A stretch of 64,000 nt of DNA from Druceiella hillmani (taxonomy: Eukaryota > Arthropoda > Insecta > Lepidoptera > Hepialidae), in assembly GCA_039881145.1 (NCBI GenBank), contig JAYKKI010000075.1:1435001-1499000 (forward strand). The letters run 5' to 3'. Below the pieces are notes generated by a model, which searched no databases, was not told where the DNA came from, and saw only the letters and a list, made by a program, of their open reading frames with translations. The position numbers were made by a program, and so were the translations under genes. This document shows positions 13,701 through 22,385 of this stretch, in pieces (the first letter of the stretch is position 1; each line of letters opens with the position of its first letter).

Positions 13701-16631
13701 CATAATTTTTTGCATACTTTTCTGAGGGATCCTTTTGATGATAAGGCTGAGGGTGAGGACAGCAATTTTTAAGTGCTTTTCTCAAAAAATGTTTTAAACA
13801 TTTCCATTAGTAAGTTTTAATCAATACCCTTCACAATAACCTTGAAAGAAACTGTTTTTATTTCCCAATTAACCCTCGGACTAAAAATTGAGCTTTTTAT
13901 ACTTCATGTCTATAATTGAGTCACAATACCCTATCTCTTTCTATCTCTGTGCTAAATTAAAAATTTGTATGTGAAATAATTTCTGAAAAAATTGTCTGTG
14001 ACAGATGGACAGACGGACACTAACGTGATTCCGTTCATCCATTTTAGCAATTTTGACATTGAACACTAAAAATTGAGGACATTATTAAGATTTTCAGATT
14101 TTTCACGCTATCCAAATCTGTACCAGCCCTAAAAATTGAGTACTTGTTAAATTATTAATATTACCATAAAACCAAACTCACAAACTCAATTCACTCATTA
14201 TTAATAAATAAACATAAAACTCGTCTTATTAATAACATTACAAGATTCTGTTAATGCCTATCTCTATGTCAATGTTTGAAATTAATTTTTGTAATATTTA
14301 TCAGCAACAACATAATTTTTATAAGCTATGTCGCAATGTACTCCACATTGTGACATAGCTTCTATAAAAACTATACCACAATACAGGCATAATGGTATAC
14401 ACAAACTATATTCCATATTCAAATTTAAAACATAACAACCATTAATCAACTGAAACATTAAACTGACAGCCCACAAAGAAGTAATAAAAGGCTGACGGTT
14501 AATGAACTCAGACACCTATGGACACGATCTAGATTTCTGACCTAGACTCACCAAGCTTAATAATTCAATTCCTTTTTGACCTAGTTTCACGAAGCTTAAC
14601 GATTCTTCAGTTTCTATAGTTCTCAGACTTAAAAATAGAAACAAAGTTATAGTTGCTGTTGAGAATAAATTAGATAAATGATACTGCATAAACCTGAAAA
14701 ATTTGAATTTCTGTCTGATATTTTTACATTTGTTTCTATTACAGTTAGTGTGTAATACACAAGATATTATGTTTTTTATTATATGACATTTTTTTTATTA
14801 TATGATTAATATATAGTATTTGTTTCACTAATCTCTTCCCTGTTAGATGGAAAATGAATCCACATTTTTTTTAGATGACATTCTCCACTTTCTTTTAATA
14901 TAAATAAGCCATAAGAGAAATGAGTAGTAATGATAAACAAGCCAAGTTGAAGAATTACAATAAGTTAATGGGATATCAGGATTCAATAATAAAAGTTACA
15001 CCATTTCAACAGATAAGCAAACAAGAATTCAATTTCTGTCAATGATAATGTCATATTTATTAATTTACATGAGTATAAGTAATTGTAATGTCTTATTTTA
15101 GCAAAAATATAGCGAACTTAAGAATATTTATTATCAAGTAACTCAACTTACTCATACTGAAAACGGTAAAGATCCACTACAATGATTCACCGCAGTCTGT
15201 CAATATCTAATTATTTTCTGTCTCAAACGTACCTAGTTAAGATAAGACAAATTCCCTTCACGTTAAAAAATATCTTCCCTTTTATAATAACTTCAAAATT
15301 CAATATAATACGGATTAGTTTTCACTGCCTTTCAAAATTGGAATAAAACTCTTAAGTCCCTCAAATTAGTATTTACAAGACAGAAATGTGTTCTCAGAAT
15401 GCAGTGTTTCATATATTATTGGCATTTTTCATAGTGTAAAAATTACTAAATTTAACCAAAACAAAAATTTCATAATGTCGTGACAATATTATAATCATCT
15501 TATAAATGAATAATTTCAAACTTTATAATAAAATTACTTCATATAATGGAGGAAACTGACTTCACAAATACGTTTACTAAATGGCTACACCAGTTAATAA
15601 TGTTATTTCGTACATTTAATTGTGATGACCTATAATTAATAAATAAATTCACACCTTCATAAATACTACAATGGTCAAAGACCTCACGATCAGAATGAGA
15701 GTTTTGATTCAATTCAGGAATAATTTATTCATTACTGGCATCATAACCTGGTATTGCTTGGCTGATAATTATACAGTAAGAACACAAGTTGGAATACTAA
15801 ATTGTTATTGATTTCACATTTTTCCCTATTCATAACATCAGGTAACACAGTTTTCTCTTTGACACAATTGTACACATAAAAATGAATTCAAATAAATTAT
15901 ATATTTATAGTACTATCTGTCCGCCGAGTTATAAATATGAGAGATTGTTTCTTAATACATTTTACCATGATTATAAACCAAAGTTTCTACTGTTACCGAT
16001 AAAAAAATTGAAATAAAAATTTTCTGAATTAACAACCTATACCAGGCATATGTAACACCAATTAACTCACTGCTAACTACTTATAAAAATCTCTATTTTT
16101 ATCACAAATTTTTTTCATACCTACCAAAATAAAAAATATTCGATATTTTAAAACAATCATTTCATTTTTTGCGTTTCGAATGTGACAAATAAATATGAAA
16201 ATATTGGGTAAACTTGCATTTTGTAATGAAGTTTCCATTTTCATCTTTTCACATCGTCTTGAATATATTAGTGTTATCTTCGCGAAACATGAATAAGTTG
16301 CAACCAAATTGCATCAATTCAAATATGATATATGCCATTCGAGATTTGAAAACCATTAGAGTCCATAGAGTTCATTTAAAAGGTAGATTCTAAAAATATG
16401 CAATATTTTTTAACTCTATAGGACCAATCATCTTTAAAAAAGCATACTTACATCTTTATAAATCCTATACTGGTCGATGGCCCATACCGTTGGAACGTGA
16501 GTGGTCAACAACTGAGATAGCGAGACGTGCTTATTGCAAGCTCGTGCACATATCAGCCTCGTCTTACCAACCGCGGTATCGCCCACCACGACACACTTTA
16601 CCAATTCTTGGTGTGGTTGCTCGTTGTCCAT
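1246..16631 (-). CDS. RhoBTB: RhoBTB, Rho-related GTPase with BTB domains; 5' three coding exons (partial)
   Basis: Three minus-strand exons (16452-16631, 11570-11673, 1246-1443) join without breaking frame and give about 160 residues of a Rho-family GTPase domain. Visible motifs are the P-loop GDTAVGKT (residues 17-24), switch [13 protein letters not shown] (45-56), switch II WDTFGD (79-84) and the base-recognition segment VGCKNDLRY (134-142). The combination of [15 protein letters not shown] and FAYGRSDVV is typical of RhoBTB rather than Rho, Rac or Cdc42. RhoBTB proteins are atypical Rho GTPases. From knowledge of the family, they act as adaptors for Cullin-3 ubiquitin ligases through two BTB domains that follow the GTPase domain. 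Those BTB domains are not in this window; the gene continues past position 1. All junctions have GT..AG. Introns are 4,778 bp and 10,126 bp, both filled with transposon debris. The identification is firm; the 5' UTR structure is not known. Confidence 0.94.
1654..1738. repeat. AC/AT microsatellite
   Basis: A short acatacacatacacacacac block passes into a long (AT)n run with one interruption (atatttatat). ORFs of repeated Tyr-Ile across it are artefacts. Confidence 0.97.
2236..3183 (+). pseudogene. DDE-type DNA transposon transposase remnant
   Basis: Three pieces form one protein: 2236-2559 ([14 protein letters not shown], with paired cysteines CRVC, CFKC and CCIIC suggesting a zinc-binding N-terminus); after an in-frame TAA at 2557 the same frame continues to 2856 ([35 protein letters not shown]); then a one-base shift near 2853 leads into a block with [20 protein letters not shown] and [17 protein letters not shown]. 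The last block resembles the start of the DDE domain in a family of insect transposases in which TDG.YIYI carries the first catalytic Asp. The C-terminal half, with the other catalytic residues, is missing. Assignment to a named superfamily (PIF/Harbinger- or IS5-like) is uncertain. Confidence 0.65.
3751..3806 (+). repeat. 21-bp tandem repeat, 2.7 copies
   Basis: agtatatgacatttacataat at 3751-3771 and 3772-3792, then agcatttacataat at 3793-3806. Confidence 0.92.
4241..4767. repeat. Left arm of ~527-bp long inverted repeat
   Basis: This segment is the reverse complement of 6930-7455 across its whole length, from ctctattttgtataatacaa at 4241 to the ttcattgatgtca end at 4767. Similarity is roughly 85-90 % by eye. 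The arms are separated by about 2.16 kb that contains the gypsy RT fragment. The outer part resembles the dispersed repeat seen at 28.1 kb. Confidence 0.85.
5658..5770 (+). repeat. Lepidopteran-type 'ctagctgctgcccgc' repeat fragment
   Basis: gaactagctgctgcccgcaa ctttgctgtgcag is a degraded version of the 'tagctgttgcccgcgacttcgtccgc' sequence that ends many dispersed repeats in moth and butterfly genomes (knowledge of the group, not checked here). A reverse-orientation relative is at 30716-30765. Confidence 0.5.
6011..6420 (+). pseudogene. Ty3/gypsy-type LTR retrotransposon reverse-transcriptase fragment, frameshifted
   Basis: Three consecutive frames carry ordered RT motifs: [13 protein letters not shown] (6011 on), then [13 protein letters not shown] and [13 protein letters not shown] (6097-6195, ending in TAG at 6196-6198), then [20 protein letters not shown] around the catalytic YMDD (6216-6290) and [20 protein letters not shown] (about 6357-6415). 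These are the RT domains of Ty3/gypsy elements. At least two frameshifts and one stop are present. No gag, integrase, envelope or LTR could be found nearby, so this is an isolated dead fragment. Confidence 0.9.
6930..7455. repeat. Right arm of ~527-bp long inverted repeat
   Basis: Inverted partner of 4241-4767, almost equal in length (526 bases). It lies inside the fold-back element 6841-7905, whereas the left arm has no such flanks. Short ORFs here (for example around 7145-7408) lie in repeat sequence and are not supported as genes. Confidence 0.85.
7485..7680 (-). mobile_element. tRNA-derived SINE
   Basis: On the minus strand a B box (gggttcgattcccgg, 7606-7592) follows an A-box-like tggtgtgttgggttg (about 7672-7658), the internal RNA polymerase III promoter of tRNA-derived SINEs. 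The body ends in gtaagagattgctcttgtagcaataagtccgcc and a short aataaataaat tail at the low-coordinate end. It lies within the internal part of the fold-back element at 6841-7905. The A-box arm does not fold as a complete cloverleaf, so it is not a tRNA gene. Confidence 0.75.
8164..8629 (+). repeat. Dispersed repeat family D, near-complete copy
   Basis: Opens acctgtcaagtacgagtggg then actcgcaatacgatggttcg; ends acagacagacagacgaacaa, then gttccgttttaaggtacagaactctaaaaa. The start ggttcgtac and the end ggtacagaact resemble inverted termini. The inner segment ggcataaatgcgattatggc recurs at 58.5 kb. The opening is like the widespread lepidopteran 'cgagtccgactcgc..gggttccgtac' repeats. No coding capacity. 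Confidence 0.6.
9953..10000. repeat. Hairpin, 21-22-bp stem, 5-6-nt loop
   Basis: ttaaaaaaacttttttaatcaa (9953-9974) pairs with 9980-10000 apart from one extra A. It borders dispersed repeat family G. Confidence 0.9.
10000..10215 (-). repeat. Dispersed repeat family G, reverse copy
   Basis: Reverse complement of 56890-57115. Shared blocks: attgcacactatattctaca, aagagacagggatataccca, tcttcaaatttagaagccta, ttttcaatcaatttttaaat, gactggtttttaattaactt and caatattgtacgaaaaatat. A 21-22-bp hairpin lies directly beside it (9953-10000). Confidence 0.75.
10587..10625. repeat. Hairpin, 15-bp stem with one mismatch
   Basis: ctggctttactgact (10587-10601) pairs with agtcaataaagccag (10611-10625); loop of 9 nt. 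Confidence 0.85.
11570..11673 (-). CDS. RhoBTB: RhoBTB coding exon 2 (switch II)
   Basis: 104 bp between acceptor ttgacag (AG at 11675-11674) and donor gtaagat (GT at 11569-11568). It encodes [18 protein letters not shown], then [16 protein letters not shown], and the first two bases of an Arg codon. It enters in phase 0 from exon 1 and leaves in phase 2 into exon 3. DTFG stands where most Rho proteins have DTAG; this is usual for RhoBTB and consistent with the altered GTPase cycle proposed for the family. The exon is too short for ordinary ORF listing and was found by matching the protein. Confidence 0.93.
12382..12440 (+). repeat. Possible pogo-type terminal sequence
   Basis: cagttgacccgtagtaatct ggcctttgtgtaatccggta and cccctataatccgatatg carry the repeated 'taatccg' phrases typical of pogo/Tigger element ends in insects. 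No matching inverted end was found, and minus-strand protein-like pieces near 12850-12980 could not be assigned. Confidence 0.3.
13690..14080 (+). repeat. Diverged dispersed repeat ending in the gacagacggac motif
   Basis: The closing part tgacagatggacagacggac actaacgtgattccgttc resembles the end of family D, but no matching start is visible. Inner sequence (gatgataaggctgagggtga) is not shared with the other copies here. Confidence 0.35.
14316..14370. repeat. Hairpin, ~24-bp imperfect stem, short loop
   Basis: tttttataagctatgtcgca atgt pairs with acattgtgacatagcttctataaaaa; one mismatch and a small bulge. Confidence 0.85.
16452..16631 (-). CDS. RhoBTB: RhoBTB coding exon 1 (start codon, P-loop, switch I)
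   Basis: 180 bp, 60 codons, beginning [18 protein letters not shown] and ending RIYKD. The ATG is at 16631-16629. The exon ends on a whole codon (GAT) followed by the donor gtaagt at 16451-16446. The start agrees with RhoBTB relatives, in which a short acidic N-terminus leads into KCVVVGD. A possible splice acceptor (aacatcag) lies 4 bases before the ATG at 16637-16636, so the 5' UTR may be carried largely by a separate upstream exon. Confidence 0.94.
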
Positions 16632-17089
16632 GATGCTGATGTTGGAATGGCAAAAGTTTACAAAATTATGCGATGTCGACTTATTGTAATGACATGTGAA
16701 TTCAATTTATATAATAAACCTACTGATAATCTAAAACTTCGAAGAATAAAAAACGAAAAATTGTGTACTACACTAATTAAACAAAAATTTTACAATAATG
16801 TAAGGAAATAAACAATTATTTAAATAATAATCTTGTCTATACTAACCTCATTTATACCATTTACACATATAAATTTTGAAATTTATATTTATTTTCTATA
16901 TGTTTTCTATATGTATATGTTTATATATTTATGAAAATACAGCTAAACCTATTCCAAGTTATGGATTAAAAAAATTAAGTAGTAAAAGAAATCTACCAAC
17001 TACTGGATTAAAATGCATAACAGGTCCTTTAAATTCTTTGCGGACACCTTCAAAGACCGCTTATAAAAAAGTCGATTTTCTGTAGTGAT

Positions 17090-20000
17090 TTTCATTGATT
17101 TACCTTCCATTATTAAATCTTATAATTAATGGACGAAACTCCAATGCATGAAAGCAACCAAGGCAATAAATATTGAAAAAAATTAATATAGTATTAAGTA
17201 TGAAATATCTGAATTAGTTTATATATTAGAATATTTACAAAATACAGAAAAATGTTAAAATTGTTATATGAAAACGCTTATAAAATGGTGTACATCTGAT
17301 TTCTCACTAAGATACAGATAGATTGTGAAGAATGTCCCATGTTATCAACTTAATTTGTGCGTCACTTTCATTAACATAGGATTTAACAACTTAATGAGCA
17401 TAATAAAAATGCACAGAGATTATGCATTCTTTAATATTGCTTGGTAGAATTATAAGACTTTTGAAAAAAATGTCAGTAAATAAAGCGAATGAAGTGTGTC
17501 ATTAACAAGCAAATTGACGCTCTATCACCACTGTGCCTTTCATCTGCCTTAGAGGCACATAGTGTGATGTTATCGATAAATAACATTGCAATTATGAATC
17601 CTTCCGTTGTTAACATTGAGTCAATAAAACTATTGCAGTTCAAGGTCGTTAAGAACCCACACAATTTCGTATACGTATGACGAAATAGAATAAGATATAT
17701 AACTTAGTGGGATCCAGCTACAGTAACAATAACAACCAAGTTTTGAAAAGAAATAAAATGTTAATTGTAATTGTAATTAAGAAAAGGATTGACTGTTATC
17801 TGATCGTGACAATTTTTTTAATGTTATTCATCAAATTATATCTTTAATTTATAAATGACAAGCTATGTGCAAAACATAACATAATTCGGAAATTGCTTGT
17901 AACGCACTTCAATAAACTGTAGTTGCTTTTTCAAACAATCTTCTACCAAACAATAATACAATCTTCTACCAATTATTCATTGATAAACATAAAATGAAGG
18001 AGGCTGAAGCATTTTTTCCGATATAAAAAAGCAATTGTTTTTTGTAATATAAAATATATACAAATCTTTTTCTTCTACTTTAAAAATATGTGATTCAAAA
18101 CGGCATTGACACAACCATGTACTACAAGCTTCATCGAAAGATCTCTTTCCATGTACCAATATGTTAAAACAGATTAAAGCAGGTCAAAATGACTAAAAAA
18201 TGTCTTTGAAAATAATTACCAATTTAAAAAATTAAAAATGCTTGATGCTCATGTACAACTGAATTTGTATAAATTTTTACTTAAACAAATATAAATCATT
18301 TCTTTATGTTTGCACATTAAACCTTATTAATAAAATGAGATTTTTTCAAGTATTAAAAGGTTACCGATTAACAGAAGAATTTGTCTCTTTTTAGATTTAA
18401 ACACCCGACTATGAATTACGATAGTACTCAACACCCGACTATGATTTAAACACCCGACTATGAATTACGATAGTACTCAAACTAATAAATTATACAAAAT
18501 AATCTTAGAGTCAAAATATTTTATGAACTCTTGATAACACGTTTGAAAGTGATGGAATAGTAGAGTGTGGAAAACAAGCAAGGCACTGTACCTTTCTGCT
18601 TAATGTTTCAATAAAAAATACATTGATACAATCTAACTATATCGTTGCCAAATCTTATATGTACAGAACCCTTCATAAGACAGTTTCGAATTTCATTTAA
18701 AAAGTTATACAGTATTTATGATAATAGTGCAAGTACAATTCATGACGATAACAATTAAAATTTATTTCACATATACAATTAAAACAATTACCTGCCCTAT
18801 TCGGTTTATAAACAATTTAAATATCATTTTCTTATTTTTGAAAATGGACATTTTTCACCTCAAACGTATCAAATCAATATATTTATAATTAATAAAAAAA
18901 TATGAGGTATAATCAAAAATAACTATAACAAATACATTTCATTAAGTATAACTTAATATGCAAAAACTGTGGCTCACAATGACAAATTTTTAAGTTAATA
19001 AATATCTTCAAAATATTCACATGTTTAAGAAAAATATACATATTAAGCATTTTGTCCAAAGTGTGCTTAGAAAATAGAAAATATTTAAGCCAAAAAATAA
19101 CACAATTCATTATAAATCGAAAATATAACCAAATTAACCCATCAAACAAAATTACTTTGAATCTACAAAATTGCATTATTTAAATCTACATATATAATAA
19201 ATATATATTTAAATAATAATAATTATTACACCGTTAAATTATTGTACATTGAAAATTAATATAAACAAATAGATTCAATCTTCAAAATGCTTATAATAAA
19301 TAGACACATTTATTTAAATCTAAGCTACTCAACAAAACATAATCGCAGCTATTAAATATATTCAAGTATATAGTTATAAAATATGCTATCCTTGTCAGTA
19401 TAAAACGTATAATTGGCAATATTTAAAATATTCTTCATAGACAGAGAAACAAAGTCAATAACCCCTAATAAATTTTTGTTAGTAATAGTAAACGTTAAAA
19501 CAACTTAAAACGCATATAGCATTTGAAAATAAAAACGGAAATGCGACAAATTTTTGCGACGGAAGTTTATTTTGATGTTGTCTTTTGTTTATAAATTAAA
19601 AATAAAAGAGGCCGGCCTTAATCGTTTATATGAAGAAATTTGAGGCAGTCTCTTAATAAAATATGCTCATATAAAATATTGAGTATTATAATATCAATTA
19701 TCTTCCTTTCATCATTTATCAGAATTCAAAAATAAAATAATTCTGGCTAAAAATTTAAAGCTATAAAGATTACCAATATGTCGAGATACAAATGATATCT
19801 GACAGTCATCGTATATTTTAATGAAAAATATAACAACTTACATATTCCTTCTTGCTGATAATTTATCAATAAACAAATTGCTGTAGTTTTGTTAATCACC
19901 TAAACATTTTCAATATATCATTAAATGCACCAGTTAGTAATATTGACTTGATAGGTAAAGACTATTTAACCTCACGTTAACCTCAATGAACTCTCTACAT
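17090..20000. other. No gene seen
   Basis: AT-rich sequence between RhoBTB coding exon 1 and the divergent gene. Only the short tandem duplication at 18390 stands out. Overlapping small ORFs at 17473-17680 on both strands share an imperfect palindrome (about 17518-17575) and are not supported. Confidence 0.7.
18390..18482 (+). repeat. Short tandem duplication
   Basis: gatttaaacacccgactatg aattacgatagtactcaa occurs at 18394-18431 and again at about 18444-18480, with a third partial cacccgactatg between them. Confidence 0.9.
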
Positions 20001-20002
20001 AC

Positions 20003-20100
20003 CTAAGTTCAACATCCACTGATATTATTTATGACTGAAAAACAATTTTCCAGTAGCACTCGATTCACTGCGCATATTTTCGGTAGCTAGAATGTGCGCG
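20003..20100 (-). promoter_or_regulatory. Possible non-coding first exon / promoter of RhoBTB
   Basis: On the minus strand a locally CpG-containing stretch (cgaacgcgcacattc, gcgcagtgaatcgag) is followed by an Inr-like tttcagtc. It then runs into the donor-like sequence gaacttag|gtatgt, with GT at 20002-20001. It sits 3.4 kb upstream of the RhoBTB start codon, whose exon has an acceptor-like AG just before the ATG. The region between here and 21047 would then be a shared divergent promoter. This is inference from splice-like sequence only. Confidence 0.25.
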
Positions 20101-21046
20101 TTCGAAAAGACGACTTTAAAGAAACGCGCCAATTTCATATTGACAATTTTGTTTACGAGTGTAGGAGTTCAGCAATATCAAAAGACGAGATCACTTTATT
20201 TTAAATTGTGTATAGAACTCAGTAATATGCATTCAATCGAAGCAATATTCGCAAACGAGGATTGTATTCGTCTGAATAAAGACCAATTTAAAATAGCAGG
20301 GCTCCGTACTTTGTATTTTTCTTGGCTGCGAGTACCTAGCGCAAACATTGTAACGAGTACTTGTTATTTTTAGACGGTACGATGCACTGCGTGGTATTAA
20401 TCAATTAAGCTGAGTGCAATGACAGTGTAAAAATGTTAGCGGCAAATTAGTTTAACAAGGACAATGATAATATATCAAGCTAGAATCACTTTAGGAAACG
20501 AACGGTCGTTTTAATTATCTTTTTTATTAAAGTTATATTGTTATTGTTAAATATAATATCTCCGTTTATGATAATTTGTAAATATTAGTTAAAACTTCAA
20601 ATTAATATGATTATAAATAATTTCATTAATCTATTATATAAACATTAAATTACAAAGTGCATGTTATAAATATTTATAATTGAATCTTAGATATATTAAA
20701 TTAGTTAATATAAAGTTGGAAGCATATTTTACCTCCATGATAAAGTGGTATCCGCATTATAATTCTTTAAATGAAATATAGATATGGCGAAAGTCTTCTT
20801 TATATCCAGAATTCCATTTTACTATTGTAACACTAGCGTACATCGTCTATTTATAATATGAGTAAAAAAAACATCTGTCATACGTCAAACTGTCAACTGG
20901 ATTTGCGCACTTTTATTTATATTTCAGTAGTTATCATGTTCTGAATATAATAACTGTTTTTAATTATACATATTAGATATACTTTTGGTTTTCGAAAGAA
21001 TAAAGGTTTATTTAAAAAAAATTATTTTTGACATTAAGTATATTAC

Positions 21047-22123
21047 ATGATGGATAACGATATTTTGCGAAAGATATTGAAGTACAACAACAAATCTTTA
21101 CCGGCTGGATGTAAATACCCTTTACTCCTGCCTGAAATTGCTCAAGATGTTTCAGCCAGCATTGTCAAGATATTGTCGTTAACTTCTAAGAATCCTAACA
21201 CAACCAACAATAATTTACGCCGTTCAATACTGGAATATACACGAAAACTATGTACCGCCGATGCAAATACGACTTGTATTAATTCAAACGATGAAGTGAT
21301 GAAAGTAATACTTACATATTTAAATAAAAGACCGAGTAAAAGCGAGAAAATTTACAACGAAAAATACTTTAGTGAAGAAATAAATAATTTGTTGGCCGTT
21401 GAAACTTACATTACAGAATTTGGAAGTTACAAAGAAGTCAACAAAGATTTGTCTCAAGAAATAGCCGTAGGTCACGCATTGCTAAATTTGGAATCTGGAA
21501 ATTTATATTTACGGGATATCATAATCAATTTATTAAACTCAACCAATAGAGATTTTGAAATTATGTCATTTTACAGACGTGTATGGAGTAGTGATGATAT
21601 AAATGATGCTTATATCTGTAATAGACTTTTAAAAAAAATATTACCCGACATTGAAAAGGTTTTATTAAATAAATGCACAAATTTAATTGCTTCAGGTGAG
21701 GAAATTCAGGACACAACATCAATAAAAGATGACCTTTTAGTTATAGCAAAAAGGTGTTCCCTGTCAACAGTGGTATTCCAAACTTGTTTTGAAATATTGA
21801 ATTATAATTTCATAAATTCAAATTACAATGAAAAAATAAGTAAATTAACCCTTTGTTTATTAAATAAAATTAAAGAACTAAGAAGTGATAAAAGTCTTGT
21901 AAATTTTTATCCAGAAAACTTGCAAAGTTTAATATTCTACTTAGATTTGAATAGTGAATTAGTTATAAACAATCCTTCTGGTGAAGAAATAAAACGCATT
22001 ATATGTGATATGTCAATGAACTTGTATAAAAATAATTTTACACATTGTGTTATGCTATTATGTCATTTTCCGAAGTGGTTTGAATATATTATATCTGAAT
22101 TAAAAATAAATAACATACCCTAA
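21047..22123 (+). CDS. Intronless gene for an unrecognised 358-residue protein
   Basis: This is the longest open frame in the window (358 codons) in DNA that is otherwise full of stops, so it is very probably a real single-exon gene or a young retrogene. The start ATGATGGATAAC follows an in-frame TAA at 21035-21037, so no longer start exists; initiation could also use the second ATG at 21050. The protein begins MMDNDILRKILKYNNKSL. It has no signal peptide or membrane segment that I can see. It is rich in Leu, Ile, Asn, Lys and Ser, with long runs of amphipathic helix pattern (for example residues 85-160 and 205-300) and scattered single cysteines rather than a zinc motif. It resembles helical-repeat or scaffold proteins in composition only. 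It lies head-to-head with RhoBTB. I cannot name it; a deep profile search would be needed. Confidence 0.85.
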   Translation: MMDNDILRKILKYNNKSLPAGCKYPLLLPEIAQDVSASIVKILSLTSKNPNTTNNNLRRSILEYTRKLCTADANTTCINSNDEVMKVILTYLNKRPSKSEKIYNEKYFSEEINNLLAVETYITEFGSYKEVNKDLSQEIAVGHALLNLESGNLYLRDIIINLLNSTNRDFEIMSFYRRVWSSDDINDAYICNRLLKKILPDIEKVLLNKCTNLIASGEEIQDTTSIKDDLLVIAKRCSLSTVVFQTCFEILNYNFINSNYNEKISKLTLCLLNKIKELRSDKSLVNFYPENLQSLIFYLDLNSELVINNPSGEEIKRIICDMSMNLYKNNFTHCVMLLCHFPKWFEYIISELKINNIP

Positions 22124-22373
22124 AAGATTTCTTTTTTATATTTTAACACAATTAAAATTTATATCTGTTCAAATATATAGATGAACCATGTAAATAATAG
22201 GTTAATATAAATTTGGATTTTCGTATTAAATTAGCTAATTTTTTTTCATTTAATTGATTCTACTTATAACAAATACAAATAATGTATAATCATATTTATA
22301 TGCCATTTAATATTTTTAATTGAAACATAGTGCTGTGCCTTTATCTTTGATGCAGAAGTTTTAATTCAACATT

Positions 22374-22385
22374 AATAAAAATAAA
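22374..22385 (+). terminator. Candidate polyadenylation signals for the intronless gene
   Basis: Two overlapping-style AATAAA hexamers (22374-22379 and 22380-22385) lie about 250 bases after the stop codon at 22123. They are the nearest tight pair of signals in sense orientation. In DNA this AT-rich the hexamer is frequent by chance, so transcript evidence is required. Confidence 0.35.

Larger units (their letters stand above)
11674..16451 (-). other. RhoBTB intron 1
   Basis: 4,778 bp of AT-rich DNA with no coding content that I can support. It contains a possible pogo-type terminal sequence (12382-12440), a dispersed-repeat relative (about 13690-14080) and an imperfect hairpin (14316-14370). 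The rest shows nothing recognisable. Two stretches on the minus strand near 12850-12980 give short protein-like strings broken by stops, which I could not assign. Confidence 0.85.

Noticed and set aside
20092..20373. 93-codon plus-strand ORF
   Set aside because: No recognisable motif; lies over the candidate promoter/5' exon of RhoBTB on the other strand; length is not exceptional for the window.
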